64,000 nt of DNA from Desulfobacteraceae bacterium (GCA_003599475.1 QZKK01000232.1:1-64000), one strand, 5' to 3'. Positions 1 through 10,719 are shown, counted from the stretch's first letter. Notes: a model not told the origin generated them from the sequence alone. A program made the numbers and translations.

Positions 1-1
1 A

Positions 2-3000
2 GTGGGTACGGAGGGAAAGCTCGGAGGCCAGGCCGACGTCAAGGGGGTCTCCGGCACCTGGCGCGACCTCACCGACAGTGTAAACTCCATGGCCGGGTTC
101 TTGACTGCCCAGGTGCGCAACATCGCCGACGTGACGACCGCAGTCGCCAAAGGAGACCTGTCGCGCAAGATCACAGTCGACGTGAAGGGTGAATTCCTGG
201 AGCTGAAAAACACCATCAACACGATGGTGGACCAGTTGCGCTCGTTTGCCGCCGAGGTCACCCGCGTCGCCCGCGAAGTCGGCTCCGAAGGAAAGCTCGG
301 AGGCCAGGCCGACGTCAAGGGGGTCTCCGGCACCTGGCGCGACCTCACCGACAGCGTAAACTCCATGGCCGGAAACCTCACCGCCCAGGTCCGCCACATC
401 GCAGAGGTCACCAAGGCGGTGGCCGCCGGTGATCTCTCCCGCAAGATCACCGTCGATGTGGAAGGCGAAATCCTGGAGCTGAAAGATACCATCAACACCA
501 TGGTCGATCAGCTCAGCTCCTTTGCCGCCGAGGTAACCCGCGTCGCACGCGAAGTCGGCTCCGAAGGAAAGCTCGGCGGCCAGGCCGACGTCAAGGGGGT
601 CTCCGGCACCTGGCGCGACCTCACCGACAGCGTAAACTCCATGGCCGGAAACCTCACCAGTCAGGTTCGAAACATCGCAGAGGTCACCAAGGCCGTGGCC
701 GCCGGTGATCTTTCGCGCAAGATCACCGTCGATGTGAAGGGTGAAATCCTGGAGCTGAAAAACACCGTCAACACCATGGTCGATCAGCTCAGCTCCTTTG
801 CCGCCGAAGTCACCCGCGTCGCACGCGAAGTCGGCACCGACGGAAAGCTCGGAGGCCAGGCCAAGGTGGAAGGTGTTTCCGGCACTTGGCGCGACCTCAC
901 CGACAGCGTAAACTCCATGGCCGGAAACCTCACCAGCCAGGTCCGAAACATCGCAGAAGTCACCAAGGCGGTGGCCGCCGGTGATCTCTCCCGCAAGATC
1001 ACCGTCGATGTGAAGGGTGAAATCCTGGAGCTGAAAAACACCGTCAACACCATGGTCGATCAGCTCAGCTCCTTTGCCGCCGAGGTCACCCGCGTCGCAC
1101 GCGAAGTCGGAACCGACGGAAAGCTCGGAGGCCAGGCCGACGTGAAAGGGGTGGCCGGAACGTGGAAGGATCTCACCGACAGCGTAAACTCCATGGCCGG
1201 AAACCTCACCAGCCAGGTCCGAAACATCGCAGAGGTCACCAAGGCGGTGGCCGCCGGTGATCTCTCCCGCAAGATCACCGTCGACGTGAAGGGCGAGATC
1301 CTGGAGCTGAAAAACACCATCAACACGATGGTCGATCAGCTCAGCTCCTTTGCCGCCGAGGTCACCCGCGTCGCACGCGAAGTCGGCACCGACGGGAATC
1401 TGGGCGGCCAGGCCAAGGTCGAAGGGGTGCTCGGCACCTGGCGCGATCTTACCGACAGCGTAAACTCCATGGCCGGAAACCTCACCGCCCAGGTCCGCAA
1501 CATCGCCGACGTGACCACGGCGGTGGCCAACGGCGACCTGTCCCGCAAGATCGCAGTCGATGTAAAGGGCGAATTCCTGGAGCTCAAAGATACCATCAAC
1601 ACGATGGTGGACCAGCTCCGGTCGTTCGGGGCGGAAGTCACCCGTGTCGCCCGCGAAGTGGGTACCGAGGGAAAGCTCGGCGGCCAGGCCCAAGTGCCCG
1701 GGGTGGCCGGCACCTGGAAAGATCTTACCGACAGCGTAAACTCCATGGCCGGAAACCTCACCAGCCAGGTCCGAAACATCGCAGAGGTCACCAAGGCGGT
1801 GGCGGCGGGAGACTTGTCGCGCAAGATCACCGTCGACGTTAAAGGGGAAATCCTGGAGTTGAAAGACACCATCAACACGATGGTGGACCAGCTCCGGTCG
1901 TTCGGGGCGGAAGTCACCCGTGTCGCCCGCGAAGTGGGTACCGAAGGAAAGCTCGGCGGCCAGGCCCAAGTGCCCGGGGTTGCCGGCACCTGGAAGGATC
2001 TCACCGACAACGTGAACTCGATGGCCGGAAACCTCACCAGCCAGGTTCGCGGCATTGCCAAAGTGGTGACGGCCGTAGCCAACGGCAACCTTAAACTGAA
2101 GTTGACACTCGACGCCAAGGGCGAGATTGCGGCCCTGGCGGACACGATCAACAGCATGATCGACACGCTGGCCACCTTCGCCGACCAGGTGACCACCGTG
2201 GCACGCGAGGTGGGGGTCGACGGCAAGCTCGGCGGCCAGGCCAGGGTCCCGGGAGCCGCCGGCACCTGGAAGGCACTCACCGAAAACGTGAACCAGTTGG
2301 CTGCGAATCTGACGACGCAGGTACGGGCGATCGCCGAGGTCGCCGTGGCGGTGACAAAAGGCGATCTCACGCGTTCCATCTCGGTGGAAGCCCTGGGCGA
2401 GGTGGCTGTGCTCAAAGACACGATCAACGAAATGATCCGCAACCTTCACGACACCACCCGGAAGAACACCGAGCAGGACTGGCTCAAGACGAATATGGCC
2501 AAGTTCAGCCGTATGCTCCAGGGCCAGCGCGATCTTCAGAACGTCGGCCGCATGATCCTCTCGGAGCTGGTCCCCGTAGTGTCCGCTCAGCACGCAGTCT
2601 TCTATATCCTCGACGGGCAAATGGAGATGCCCCAACTGAAGCTTCTGGCCAGCTACGCGGTCCAGAGCCGGAAAGTCGGAAACGGCTTCAGACTCGGAGA
2701 GGGACTGGTCGGCCAATGCGCCGTCGAGAAGCAGAGGATTCTCCTGTCCAACGTCCCGCCCGACTACATCCGGATCTCGTCGGGGCTTGGCGAGGCCTCC
2801 CCCCAGAACATCGTCGTCCTGCCGGTGATCTTCGAGGGTGCGGTCAAGGGGGTGCTGGAGCTGGCCTCGTTCGAGAGATTCAGCCCGACACACCACGCAT
2901 TTCTGGATCAGTTGACCGAAAGCATCGGCATCGTGCTCAACACCATCGAGGCCAACATGCGCACAGAGGGGCTGCTCAAGCAGTCCCAATCGCTGGCCCA

Positions 3001-5242
3001 TGAGCTGCAGAGCCGTCAGGAGGAGCTGCAGAACACCAACCTGGAACTGCAGGAGAAGGCGCGCCTCCTGGCGCACCAGAACCAGGAGGTGGAAAGAAAG
3101 AACGAGGAGGTGGAGCAGGCCCGCCAGGCCCTGGAGGAAAAGGCAAAGCAGCTTGCGCTGACCTCCAAGTACAAGTCGGAGTTCCTGGCGAATATGTCTC
3201 ACGAGCTGCGCACGCCGTTGAACAGCCTCCTGATCCTTTCCGATCAGCTATCGAAAAATCCCGAAGGAAACCTGACGGCCAAGCAGACCGACTTCGCCAA
3301 GACGATCCACTCGGCGGGAAACGACCTCCTGATGCTCATCAATGACATTCTCGACCTGGCGAAGATCGAATCGGGAAAGGTGGTTGTGGATATCGGAGAG
3401 GTCCGTCTGGAAGATTTGCGCTCCTATGTGGAGCGAACCTTCCGCCATGTGGCGGAGGCCAAAAACCTGGACTTCTCCATCCGGGTCGATCCGCTTCTGC
3501 CGAGGTCGATGGTAACCGACGCCAAGCGGATGCAGCAGGTCATCCGCAACCTCCTCTCCAACGCCTTCAAGTTCACACACCGTGGGCAGGTGGCCTTTAC
3601 CATCGAGCCCGCTGCAGGCGGATGGAGTCCGGAGCATGAGGCATTGAACCGCGCTGGCCGCGTAATCGCCTTCTCCGTCACGGATACCGGAATCGGCATC
3701 GCCTCCGAAAAACAGCAGATCATCTTCGAAGCCTTTCAGCAGGCCGATGGGAGCACAAGCCGCAAATATGGCGGAACCGGCCTGGGGCTGACCATCAGCC
3801 GCGAGCTGTCGCGGCTCCTTGGCGGCGAAATCCGCCTGACGAGCGCACCCGGCAGGGGAAGCACCTTCACCCTGTACCTGCCGGAGGTTTATGTCTCGGG
3901 TGTGACGCGGCTTCCTGCGCCTGTCGCATCCGCTGCATCGGGGAGCACGCCTGCCGTCGAAACGGAGGCGATGGATTCGCCTGTCCACATGACCGCGGCG
4001 GCTCAGGCAAACGACACGGAAACCTTTCTGGTGAATGAAGTCGGAGATGACCGTGAAAACATCCAGCCGGGGGACCGGGTGCTCCTGATCATCGAAAACG
4101 ATGTGGGCTTTGCCCGTTTCCTCCTCGATACCGCGCGAGAGAGAGGCTTCAAGGGCCTGGTCACTTCCCTGGGGTCGGCGGGCCTCGCGATGACCCGTGA
4201 GTACAAGCCGGATGCCATTACGCTCGACATTTTCCTGCCCGACATGGAGGGCTGGCGCGTCCTGGATCGCCTCAAGAACGATGTCTCCATCCGGCACATC
4301 CCGGTATGCGTGATTTCAACCGATGAGGCCCGCGCGCGAGCCTTTCGGAACGGAGCGCTCCATTTCGTAGGAAAACCGATTCAGAGCAAGGAGGTACTGG
4401 ACGCGCTGATCGGCAATCTGCAGGAATACATCTTCCGGCCGACGAAAACCCTGCTCGTTATCGAAAAGGATTCGTCGAGGCGCGACCGTATTCTTCAGTG
4501 TGTCGCCGACGAGGATATCCAGATAACCGCTGTCCCGAATGCACAGAGCGCGCTGGAAGTGCTGCGGGAGCGGCGGATCGACTGTCTGATCATCGGCTCC
4601 GAGCCGCCCGACATGTCTCCCGCGGAACTGGCGGAGGTGATCGAGCCGGAGACCGGCTTCCAGAGCCTGCCGGTAATCGTCTACACGGAGGGAGAAGCCC
4701 TTCAAAACGATTGGAAGCGGCTGGAAGACGCGGTGACCGTGCTGCGGCGGGTTCAGTCGCCCGAACGCCTGCTGGACCAGGCCGCCCTGTGCCTGCATCG
4801 CAACCTTTCAAAACTCGATGAAAGCAAGCGGCAGATTCTCATGGATCTGCACCAATCGAACAAGCTTTTGTCCGGCAAAAAGGTGCTCGTGGTGGACGAT
4901 GACATGCGCAACATCTTCGCCCTCTCGTCCATCCTCGAAGAGCATGGGATGGTGGCGGTCTCGGCGGACAACGGCCGAGACGGGATCCGGATCGTACAGG
5001 AGCAGCCGGACGTGGACATTGTGCTGATGGACATCATGATGCCGGAGATGGACGGCATCGAGACGATGGAGGCGATCCGGGGGTTCCCCGAGCTCAGGAA
5101 TCTGCCGATCATCGCCGTGACCGCCAAAGCCATGAAGGGCGACCGCGAGAAGTGCATCGAGGCGGGGGCCTGGGACTATCTGGCGAAGCCGGTCGATTCG
5201 GACGAAATGCTCGCCATGCTCCGGGCGTGGCTGCACCGGTAA
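2..5242 (+). CDS. HAMP-array hybrid histidine kinase, 5' end outside window
   Basis: A multi-domain phosphorelay kinase whose N-terminus lies before the window, so the first codon seen is not a proven start. In order: nine 92-residue HAMP repeats (residues 5-832), a GAF domain (about 850-1000), a coiled coil, a HisKA H-box with phospho-His at residue 1067, an HATPase domain with N-box and DTGIGI motif, then three receiver domains. Receiver 1 has its Asp at 1409 and receiver 3 at 1677. The middle receiver (about 1480-1595) reads IIGSEPPD where the Asp should be and is probably inactive. No DNA-binding domain is present. HAMP arrays of this kind resemble fungal group III (Nik1/Os-1) osmosensing kinases and are known in bacteria. 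The next hybrid kinase starts 29 bases downstream, so the two are probably cotranscribed. Confidence 0.93.
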   Translation: MGTEGKLGGQADVKGVSGTWRDLTDSVNSMAGFLTAQVRNIADVTTAVAKGDLSRKITVDVKGEFLELKNTINTMVDQLRSFAAEVTRVAREVGSEGKLGGQADVKGVSGTWRDLTDSVNSMAGNLTAQVRHIAEVTKAVAAGDLSRKITVDVEGEILELKDTINTMVDQLSSFAAEVTRVAREVGSEGKLGGQADVKGVSGTWRDLTDSVNSMAGNLTSQVRNIAEVTKAVAAGDLSRKITVDVKGEILELKNTVNTMVDQLSSFAAEVTRVAREVGTDGKLGGQAKVEGVSGTWRDLTDSVNSMAGNLTSQVRNIAEVTKAVAAGDLSRKITVDVKGEILELKNTVNTMVDQLSSFAAEVTRVAREVGTDGKLGGQADVKGVAGTWKDLTDSVNSMAGNLTSQVRNIAEVTKAVAAGDLSRKITVDVKGEILELKNTINTMVDQLSSFAAEVTRVAREVGTDGNLGGQAKVEGVLGTWRDLTDSVNSMAGNLTAQVRNIADVTTAVANGDLSRKIAVDVKGEFLELKDTINTMVDQLRSFGAEVTRVAREVGTEGKLGGQAQVPGVAGTWKDLTDSVNSMAGNLTSQVRNIAEVTKAVAAGDLSRKITVDVKGEILELKDTINTMVDQLRSFGAEVTRVAREVGTEGKLGGQAQVPGVAGTWKDLTDNVNSMAGNLTSQVRGIAKVVTAVANGNLKLKLTLDAKGEIAALADTINSMIDTLATFADQVTTVAREVGVDGKLGGQARVPGAAGTWKALTENVNQLAANLTTQVRAIAEVAVAVTKGDLTRSISVEALGEVAVLKDTINEMIRNLHDTTRKNTEQDWLKTNMAKFSRMLQGQRDLQNVGRMILSELVPVVSAQHAVFYILDGQMEMPQLKLLASYAVQSRKVGNGFRLGEGLVGQCAVEKQRILLSNVPPDYIRISSGLGEASPQNIVVLPVIFEGAVKGVLELASFERFSPTHHAFLDQLTESIGIVLNTIEANMRTEGLLKQSQSLAHELQSRQEELQNTNLELQEKARLLAHQNQEVERKNEEVEQARQALEEKAKQLALTSKYKSEFLANMSHELRTPLNSLLILSDQLSKNPEGNLTAKQTDFAKTIHSAGNDLLMLINDILDLAKIESGKVVVDIGEVRLEDLRSYVERTFRHVAEAKNLDFSIRVDPLLPRSMVTDAKRMQQVIRNLLSNAFKFTHRGQVAFTIEPAAGGWSPEHEALNRAGRVIAFSVTDTGIGIASEKQQIIFEAFQQADGSTSRKYGGTGLGLTISRELSRLLGGEIRLTSAPGRGSTFTLYLPEVYVSGVTRLPAPVASAASGSTPAVETEAMDSPVHMTAAAQANDTETFLVNEVGDDRENIQPGDRVLLIIENDVGFARFLLDTARERGFKGLVTSLGSAGLAMTREYKPDAITLDIFLPDMEGWRVLDRLKNDVSIRHIPVCVISTDEARARAFRNGALHFVGKPIQSKEVLDALIGNLQEYIFRPTKTLLVIEKDSSRRDRILQCVADEDIQITAVPNAQSALEVLRERRIDCLIIGSEPPDMSPAELAEVIEPETGFQSLPVIVYTEGEALQNDWKRLEDAVTVLRRVQSPERLLDQAALCLHRNLSKLDESKRQILMDLHQSNKLLSGKKVLVVDDDMRNIFALSSILEEHGMVAVSADNGRDGIRIVQEQPDVDIVLMDIMMPEMDGIETMEAIRGFPELRNLPIIAVTAKAMKGDREKCIEAGAWDYLAKPVDSDEMLAMLRAWLHR
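14..2497 (+). repeat. Nine tandem 276-bp HAMP-encoding repeats
   Basis: The DNA repeats with an exact 276-base period that encodes 92 residues beginning GKLGGQA or close to it. Units 2 to 5 are almost identical at DNA level, and unit boundaries fall at bases 14, 290, 566 and so on. Units 8 and 9 are the most diverged. The array may continue upstream of the window. Such near-identical units point to recent expansion or gene conversion. Confidence 0.95.
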
Positions 5243-5271
5243 ACTCGGGCGCAAGAAGGAGAATGCCGACA

Positions 5272-7326
5272 ATGGCCGGCAACGATAAGATCAACATCCT
5301 GGTTGTGGACGATTTGCCCGAGAGGCTGATGGTTTATCGGGCGGTCCTGGATGAATTGGGAGAAAACATCATCACCGCCGGTTCCGGATCCGAAGCGCTC
5401 AAACAGGTGCTCCGGCATGAGTTTGCGGTGATCCTGCTCGACGTGAACATGCCCGAAATGGACGGCTTCGAAACGGCGGCGCTCATCCGCAGGCGGAAGA
5501 AGTCGGCTCTTACGCCGATCATCTTCGTCAGCGCCTATCCTGACGAGCTGTACACCGCACGGGGGTATGCCACGGGCGCCGTCGATTTCATCCCATCGCC
5601 GGTCCCGCCGGAAATCCTCCGGACCAAGGTCAAGGTATTCGTAGATCTCTTCCGTATGCGCGAGCAGATCGTGCGTCAGGCCGACGAGCGGATCGCCCTG
5701 GTCGAGGAGCGCGCCAGGCGCCAGGCGGCCGAGGCGGCCAGTGAAGCCAAGAGCCGCTTCCTGGCAAACATCAGCCACGAACTGCGCACCCCGATGAACG
5801 CGATCCTGGGGATGGTCGATCTGACGCTCCAGAGAACGACGGAGCCGGCCGCGCGGGACTTCCTCGAGACCGCGAAGGAATCGGCGGATCTGCTCCTTGC
5901 CCTGCTGAACGATTTGCTCGACTGTGCAAAGATCGAGTCCGGAAAGCTCGAACTCGAAGCCGCTCCATTCAGCCTTCGCCGCGTGCTGGAGCAGACCACG
6001 CGGGTGCTTGCGGTGCGAGCGCGTCTGAAGGGTGTCGCCTTCTCATGCGACATCCCGGACGAAGTTCCCGACGCCGTAACCGGCGACCCGCTGCGCCTCC
6101 AGCAAATCCTGCTGAATCTCGTCGGAAACGGTATCAAATTTACGGAAAAGGGCGAGGTCGCCCTCAGCGCTCGCGTCGAATCCCGGAGCGCGGAAGAAGC
6201 CTGCCTGGAGTTTGCCGTGCGGGACACGGGAATCGGTATTCCGGAGAGTGAGCTGGACCGCATCTTCCAGCCTTTTACCCAGGCCGACGCCTCGACGACA
6301 CGCCGGTTCGGAGGCACGGGGTTGGGACTGACGATTTCATCGAGTCTCATCGGCATGATGGGCGGCCGCATCCGGGTCGAGAGCCGGCCGGAACGAGGGA
6401 GCACCTTCTATTTCACGGTTCGATTGCCCTTGGCCGAGGAACTTCCCGCCGAACCGGAGGCGGCTCCCGAGATCTCCGACAGGGCAATGTCCTCATTGCG
6501 GATTCTCCTGGTCGAGGATAACCCTGCCAACCAGAAATTTGGGGCCTACATATTGAAAGATCGGGGCCATACGGTGGACATTGCGGAAAACGGCCGGCAT
6601 GCGCTGAGCATGACGCAGCGGAACCCTTATGACGTGATCCTGATGGACGTGGAAATGCCGGGCATGGATGGCCTGGAAACGACGGCAAACATCCGCGCCG
6701 CCCGTGAAAACGGTGAGAAACGGGTTCCCATCATCGCCATGACGGCCCATGCGATGAGAGGCGACCGTGAGAGATGCCTGAAGGCGGGCATGGACGGCTA
6801 TCTGTCCAAGCCGATCGACGGGCGTGAAATGATTGCATTGATCGAGCGCCTGGCCGCCGGATCGGCACCGGGCGATTCTCCGCGTGCCGCATCCTTGGAA
6901 CCCGCAAATCCTGTGGATAACGCTGTCTTCGACATTCAGTTGGCGATCAAGCGGTGCTACAACAACCGCGACATGCTCCGGGAAATGGTGCACCACTTCT
7001 TCGATGATACAGACAGTCTTTTCCCGAAAATGCACTCGGCCATGCAGGACGGTGACCTGGTGGAACTCGGCCGTTTGGTACACCGGCTCAAGGGGGCTGT
7101 CGTCTACCTGGGAGCGACGCAGGCCACGGAAGCAGCGCTGCGCGTCGAGCGGTTTCTCCGGTCGGAAAGTCAAACGAACGAATTAGCGGTAGCCGTCAAT
7201 GCGCTGGAACGGGAATGTGAGATTCTGAAAGAGGTGATGGCGGTGCATCGGTCGGCGGGCTACTCCCAGCAGGAGAGGAAATCCTTTGCGACACCGTCAC
7301 TCGATTTGAAAAGAAAACAGCGCTGA
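5272..7326 (+). CDS. Hybrid histidine kinase: receiver-HisKA-HATPase-receiver-HPt
   Basis: A soluble phosphorelay protein of 684 residues with no membrane segment. It begins with a receiver domain (phospho-Asp 57, in LLDVNMPEMDG), followed by a coiled linker, HisKA (His 169 in NISHELRTP), HATPase (DTGIGIPESE), a second receiver (Asp 459) and a C-terminal HPt domain (His 604 in VHRLKGAV). The open frame extends upstream into the preceding gene. The ATG at 5272 is preferred because AAGGAG ends 10 bases before it, while the in-frame ATG at 5263 sits only one base after that site. Cytoplasmic kinase that may relay phosphate with the HAMP-array kinase immediately upstream. No output domain is encoded nearby. 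Confidence 0.92.
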   Translation: MAGNDKINILVVDDLPERLMVYRAVLDELGENIITAGSGSEALKQVLRHEFAVILLDVNMPEMDGFETAALIRRRKKSALTPIIFVSAYPDELYTARGYATGAVDFIPSPVPPEILRTKVKVFVDLFRMREQIVRQADERIALVEERARRQAAEAASEAKSRFLANISHELRTPMNAILGMVDLTLQRTTEPAARDFLETAKESADLLLALLNDLLDCAKIESGKLELEAAPFSLRRVLEQTTRVLAVRARLKGVAFSCDIPDEVPDAVTGDPLRLQQILLNLVGNGIKFTEKGEVALSARVESRSAEEACLEFAVRDTGIGIPESELDRIFQPFTQADASTTRRFGGTGLGLTISSSLIGMMGGRIRVESRPERGSTFYFTVRLPLAEELPAEPEAAPEISDRAMSSLRILLVEDNPANQKFGAYILKDRGHTVDIAENGRHALSMTQRNPYDVILMDVEMPGMDGLETTANIRAARENGEKRVPIIAMTAHAMRGDRERCLKAGMDGYLSKPIDGREMIALIERLAAGSAPGDSPRAASLEPANPVDNAVFDIQLAIKRCYNNRDMLREMVHHFFDDTDSLFPKMHSAMQDGDLVELGRLVHRLKGAVVYLGATQATEAALRVERFLRSESQTNELAVAVNALERECEILKEVMAVHRSAGYSQQERKSFATPSLDLKRKQR

Positions 7327-7347
7327 AGCCTGCCGACAAGCCTTCAG
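7323..7347. terminator. Possible bidirectional hairpin between convergent genes
   Basis: CTGAAGCC and GCCTTCAG form an 8-base stem with one mismatch around a 9-base loop. It overlaps both stop codons of the convergent genes. There is no clear T-run, so its role as a terminator is only suggested. Confidence 0.3.
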
Positions 7348-7961
7348 GTTCTGCAGCCGATCTTTAAAATCCGACCCTGGATCGGATACGGATACTGCAC
7401 CTCCCAGTTCAGAATCTCCCCTTCGGCCGTTTTGATGAAATATTCGCCGAGTTGATGAAACGGCGGGCGCCCCGGATCGGCAATGAGGATATTCTCGACC
7501 CCCCCGTTCATCGCGGTGCAGAGGGTCTTTTGAAGCACATCGGACATCCGATTCCAGAAGCAGATATCGGAACCGATGATGATGTCGATATCCTTGAAAT
7601 CGGTACCGATCAGTTGGTCGAAACCGATCCTTTTGGTATGGATTTGGACCTCATTGAGGTCCGCATGGACTTGAAGATAAGGGAAAACCTCGATATCGAT
7701 GTCGATTCCGGTTACAGCGGCCTGGTACTTTTTGGCGAAATAGATCCCCGCCAGTCCCCATCCGCACCCCAGCTCCATGACATGAATCCCCTTCCGATAC
7801 TCGCGATGATTGAGAAAATCGACCAGCAGCCATGTGGAATCCCATACCCTTCTGCCGTGAGCACTCGGTTGATGAAGCCGTTTCAGCTTGCGGATTTCCC
7901 GATGGCGTGACCGCAAGGCACGCACCCCGTAACGGAGAATTTCGTTTTCCGAAGCTTTCAT
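7344..7961 (-). CDS. Class I SAM-dependent methyltransferase
   Basis: A 205-residue protein with a Rossmann-type methyltransferase core: VMELGCGWGLAGI is the glycine-rich SAM-binding motif I, followed by TGIDID as the acidic strand-2 motif and IIIGSDICFW near strand 4. The overall layout resembles METTL-like or nicotinamide N-methyltransferase-like enzymes that modify proteins or small molecules; the substrate cannot be told. The chosen ATG at 7961 has GAAGGA seven bases upstream; another in-frame ATG at 7976 lacks a suitable site. It lies just downstream of a doubtful small gene on the same strand. Confidence 0.8.
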   Translation of the reverse strand: MKASENEILRYGVRALRSRHREIRKLKRLHQPSAHGRRVWDSTWLLVDFLNHREYRKGIHVMELGCGWGLAGIYFAKKYQAAVTGIDIDIEVFPYLQVHADLNEVQIHTKRIGFDQLIGTDFKDIDIIIGSDICFWNRMSDVLQKTLCTAMNGGVENILIADPGRPPFHQLGEYFIKTAEGEILNWEVQYPYPIQGRILKIGCRT

Positions 7962-7980
7962 CGGCGGTTCCTTCATTGAC

Positions 7981-8148
7981 TCAGATGCACTGCATTTCCC
8001 GCCTCAGGCCGTCACCGGTAAGAAGATCGGGATGCGAACCGTTTTGCTGTCGCCAGGTCATCCCGATGGGCTGCTCGTTCGAATGGATTCCATTCAAGAT
8101 GATCATGAAGAGAGGGGCAGTATTGAAGAGTACCACCGCCGGGCTCAT
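7981..8148 (-). CDS. Small protein of unknown function (doubtful)
   Basis: A possible 55-residue protein beginning MSPAVVLFNTAPLFM and ending in LLTGDGLRREMQ. The composition looks protein-like and it ends 20 bases before the methyltransferase start, which would fit an operon. The ATG at 8148 has no good ribosome-binding site, and the open frame upstream runs into tandem GGTTCA repeats (about 8179-8212), so any longer start is unlikely. No family is recognised. Confidence 0.35.
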   Translation of the reverse strand: MSPAVVLFNTAPLFMIILNGIHSNEQPIGMTWRQQNGSHPDLLTGDGLRREMQCI

Positions 8149-8232
8149 TTGTCGATCTGTTTTTTGGTAGTCGTTCAGGGGGTTCAAAGGTTCAAGGTTC
8201 AGAGGTTCAGAACTGTGCAAGCGATTCAGTGC

Positions 8233-8883
8233 CTATTTTGCGGCTTTCCAGGCGAGCCCCTCTTTACAGAGATTCAAAATTTTGCAGGCCGCGTGCTTTG
8301 GATTCCGGGCCGTGCAAACGGCACGGCCATGAAGGATCAGCAGGTGGGAAAAGCGCGTCCAATCTTTCCGGGGCACGATCTCCATCAGATCGAATTCGAC
8401 TTTGACCGGATCCTTTTTCTCGGTCAGGCCGATGCGGTTGGCAAGGCGCAGGACATGCGTGTCCACCACGACACCGGGAACTCCCAACGTTTCCCCCAGA
8501 ACCAGGTTTGCCGTCTTTCTGCCGACTCCGGGGAGCTTTACGAGCTCTTCCAGGCTTTCCGGCACCTTTCCGCCGTATTTTTCTTCCAGTTCGACGCAAA
8601 AACCCTTGATCGATTTTGCCTTGTTTCGGAAAAAACCCGTCGGCCGGATATCTTTTTCGAGCTCTTCGACCGGCACGTGGGCGTAGTCTTCGGCGGATCG
8701 GTATTTTTTGAACAGTTCCTCTGTCACCCTGTTTACGCGCGCATCCGTGCACTGGGCAGAAAGCACGGTTGCCACCAGGAGCTCGAGCGGTGTCGAGAAG
8801 TTCAAGGCGGTTTTGGCGTCGGGGTAGTCTTCCGACAGCAAAGGAATGATTTGCCGAACTCGTTCTTTCAGATCCGCTTCCAT
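8233..8883 (-). CDS. nth: Endonuclease III with altered Fe-S cluster ligand
   Basis: DNA glycosylase/AP lyase of base excision repair that removes oxidised pyrimidines. The helix-hairpin-helix LPGVGRKTA contains the catalytic Lys, and VDTHV holds the catalytic Asp. The start at 8883 is chosen because GGAAGGAG lies five bases upstream and gives 216 residues, close to the 211 of E. coli Nth. In the C-terminal loop the usual C-x6-C-x2-C-x5-C pattern reads CTARNPKHAAC followed by KILNLC: the second cluster Cys is His. The codon is CAC and the other three Cys are kept, so the cluster may be Cys3His-ligated or unstable. The gene follows the LOG gene by 20 bases. Confidence 0.92.
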   Translation of the reverse strand: MEADLKERVRQIIPLLSEDYPDAKTALNFSTPLELLVATVLSAQCTDARVNRVTEELFKKYRSAEDYAHVPVEELEKDIRPTGFFRNKAKSIKGFCVELEEKYGGKVPESLEELVKLPGVGRKTANLVLGETLGVPGVVVDTHVLRLANRIGLTEKKDPVKVEFDLMEIVPRKDWTRFSHLLILHGRAVCTARNPKHAACKILNLCKEGLAWKAAK

Positions 8884-8903
8884 CTTTTCTCCTTCCGCTC
8901 CGT

Positions 8904-9494
8904 TTACCGGTCGAGCCATTTCTTCACTCTCGGCGGCTTGTAAGCGGAAAACTGCCGGATCATCGCGGCCGGGCTGTGATCCACCAGAATCATCTGACGA
9001 TGCTCTGCCCGCACGAACCGCTCTACGACCGCATGATCGATGAAGGCGATCAGCTTGTCATAGTATCCGCAGACATTTAGAAATCCGAACGGCTTTTCAT
9101 GGTGTCCGATCTGAGCCCAGGTCAGGATCTCGAACGCCTCTTCCAGGGTTCCCATGCCGCCGGGAAGTGCGATAAATGCATCCGAGAGGTCGAACATCAT
9201 CTGCTTTCTCTGGTGCATGGTATCGACGATGTGCAGCCGGGTCAGACTCCGGTGGGCGAGCTCGCCGGCAAAAAATACCGGAACCACTCCGGTGACTCTT
9301 CCGCCGTGATCGAGTACGGCATCGGCCACGCGCCCCATCAGCCCGATGGCCGCACCTCCGTAAACCAGTTCGATATCGTGTTCGGCAAGCGTTTTCCCGA
9401 GTCTTTCCGCCGCTTCCTGATACTCGGGCCGGAGCCCTGGATTGGAGCCGCAGTTGACGCATATCCGGCGCATCGATGTTTTTATCGAATTCAT
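8904..9494 (-). CDS. LOG family protein (TIGR00730)
   Basis: A 196-residue Rossmann-like protein of the LOG/lysine decarboxylase-like family. The signature ALPGGMGTLEEAFE matches the PGGxGTxxE motif, and RKQMMF lies upstream of it as usual. Characterised members are cytokinin riboside 5'-monophosphate phosphoribohydrolases that release the base from nucleotide 5'-monophosphates; the bacterial substrate here is unknown. The ATG at 9494 is the most upstream start that gives family-typical length; the open frame continues upstream without similarity. It is followed by nth with a 20-base gap, so the two probably form an operon. Confidence 0.87.
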   Translation of the reverse strand: MNSIKTSMRRICVNCGSNPGLRPEYQEAAERLGKTLAEHDIELVYGGAAIGLMGRVADAVLDHGGRVTGVVPVFFAGELAHRSLTRLHIVDTMHQRKQMMFDLSDAFIALPGGMGTLEEAFEILTWAQIGHHEKPFGFLNVCGYYDKLIAFIDHAVVERFVRAEHRQMILVDHSPAAMIRQFSAYKPPRVKKWLDR

Positions 9495-9780
9495 CCCGAA
9501 TCCCGATCCCGCAGGTCCGCTGCACTTTCCAGGGAGATGCTTTTCGAAAGCGTTTTGTGCACCGGACAGGTCGCTGCCACCTGCATGAGCTTCTGACGCG
9601 AAACGGCTTGATGATTTCCGTTGGTAAAAATCGTCTGATATCGTAAAGTGCCGTTTCGTGCGGTAATCATGGATGAATGATCTCCATTGAATTCGAACGG
9701 ATGCAGTCTTCAATCTTTGGATGGACACTCATAACACCGCGTCCGATCTTTTTCAATGCGCAAGAAAGGGAGAAAAGCAA

Positions 9781-10719
9781 ATGACGACTGAACAGGCCGT
9801 GATCGTGGGCGGCGGAACCATGGGGGCGGATATCGCCGTCATCTTTGCCGCCGGAGAATGGAAAACCGATATCGTGGAATCCAGTGAAACGGTACGAAAC
9901 GATCTACCGGCCCGCCTCCGGTCGGGCCTTCGGACGCTTCGCGGACCCGGGCATGAAAGCGGTCTCGACGCCGGGTATGACCGTTTCCGTATATGCGCCG
10001 ACTTGGATGAGATTCCGTGGGATTCCGTTGCGCTTGTCGTCGAATGCGTTCCTGAAGATCTGGGGATCAAGAGGGCGGTATTCGAGCGGCTCGAACGCCT
10101 GAGCCCGGCGGAGACGCTGCTCACCAGCAACTCCTCCAGCATACCCATCAGCCGGATCGGACAGGGCCTTGCCTCTCAATCCCGGATGGCCGGCCTCCAT
10201 TTTTTCATGCCGGCGCATCTGGTCCCCCTGGTCGAGGTGGTCCGGTCCGAGCATACGGACCCGGGGGTTACAGAAAAGCTTGGAAGGATCATGCGGAGTC
10301 TGGGGAAGCGGCCGGTCCAGGTGGGCCGGGATATCCCGGGGTTTTTGGCCAACCGTCTTCAGCATGCCCTGATGCGGGAAGTGCTCTACCTGGTCGAAAA
10401 GGGCATCGCCACAATCGAGGATATCGATGCGGCCGTACGCTACGGATTCGGCTTCCGATTTCTGGCTGCAGGCCCCCTTCTTCAAAAAGATCTATCCGGA
10501 ATCGATATCCATTGTGCCGCCGCTTACGGAATCTATCCCGACCTCTGCAACGCATCCGGACCCTGCAAGACGGTAACCGAGATGGTCGCGGCAGGCCATA
10601 CCGGCGCCAAAGCGCAGAGAGGCTTTTATACCTGGACGGATGAAGGACTCAAAGAGGTAAAAGGGCGCTATCAAGAAGCGCTGCTGGCTGCACTCGAAAT
10701 ATTGAAGAAGGAAATCTGA
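9781..10719 (+). CDS. 3-hydroxyacyl-CoA dehydrogenase family protein
   Basis: NAD-dependent oxidoreductase of 312 residues. The N-terminal Rossmann fold has VGGGTMGADIA, and the conserved His of the catalytic region lies in GLHFFMPAHLVPLVE. The C-terminal dimerisation domain holds the usual PGFLANRLQHA segment. Family members oxidise 3-hydroxyacyl-CoA or related hydroxy acids in beta-oxidation or aromatic degradation; the MPAHLVPLVE variant is closer to the subgroup acting on branched or unusual hydroxyacids, so the substrate is open. The ATG at 9781 has GGGAG eight bases upstream. It stands alone between divergent genes. Confidence 0.87.
   Translation: MTTEQAVIVGGGTMGADIAVIFAAGEWKTDIVESSETVRNDLPARLRSGLRTLRGPGHESGLDAGYDRFRICADLDEIPWDSVALVVECVPEDLGIKRAVFERLERLSPAETLLTSNSSSIPISRIGQGLASQSRMAGLHFFMPAHLVPLVEVVRSEHTDPGVTEKLGRIMRSLGKRPVQVGRDIPGFLANRLQHALMREVLYLVEKGIATIEDIDAAVRYGFGFRFLAAGPLLQKDLSGIDIHCAAAYGIYPDLCNASGPCKTVTEMVAAGHTGAKAQRGFYTWTDEGLKEVKGRYQEALLAALEILKKEI

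Noticed and set aside
1336..2442. Long minus-strand open frame (368 codons) opposite the HAMP repeats
   Set aside because: It repeats with the same 92-codon period as the HAMP array and its sequence follows that of the other strand; a shadow of the repeats in GC-rich codons.
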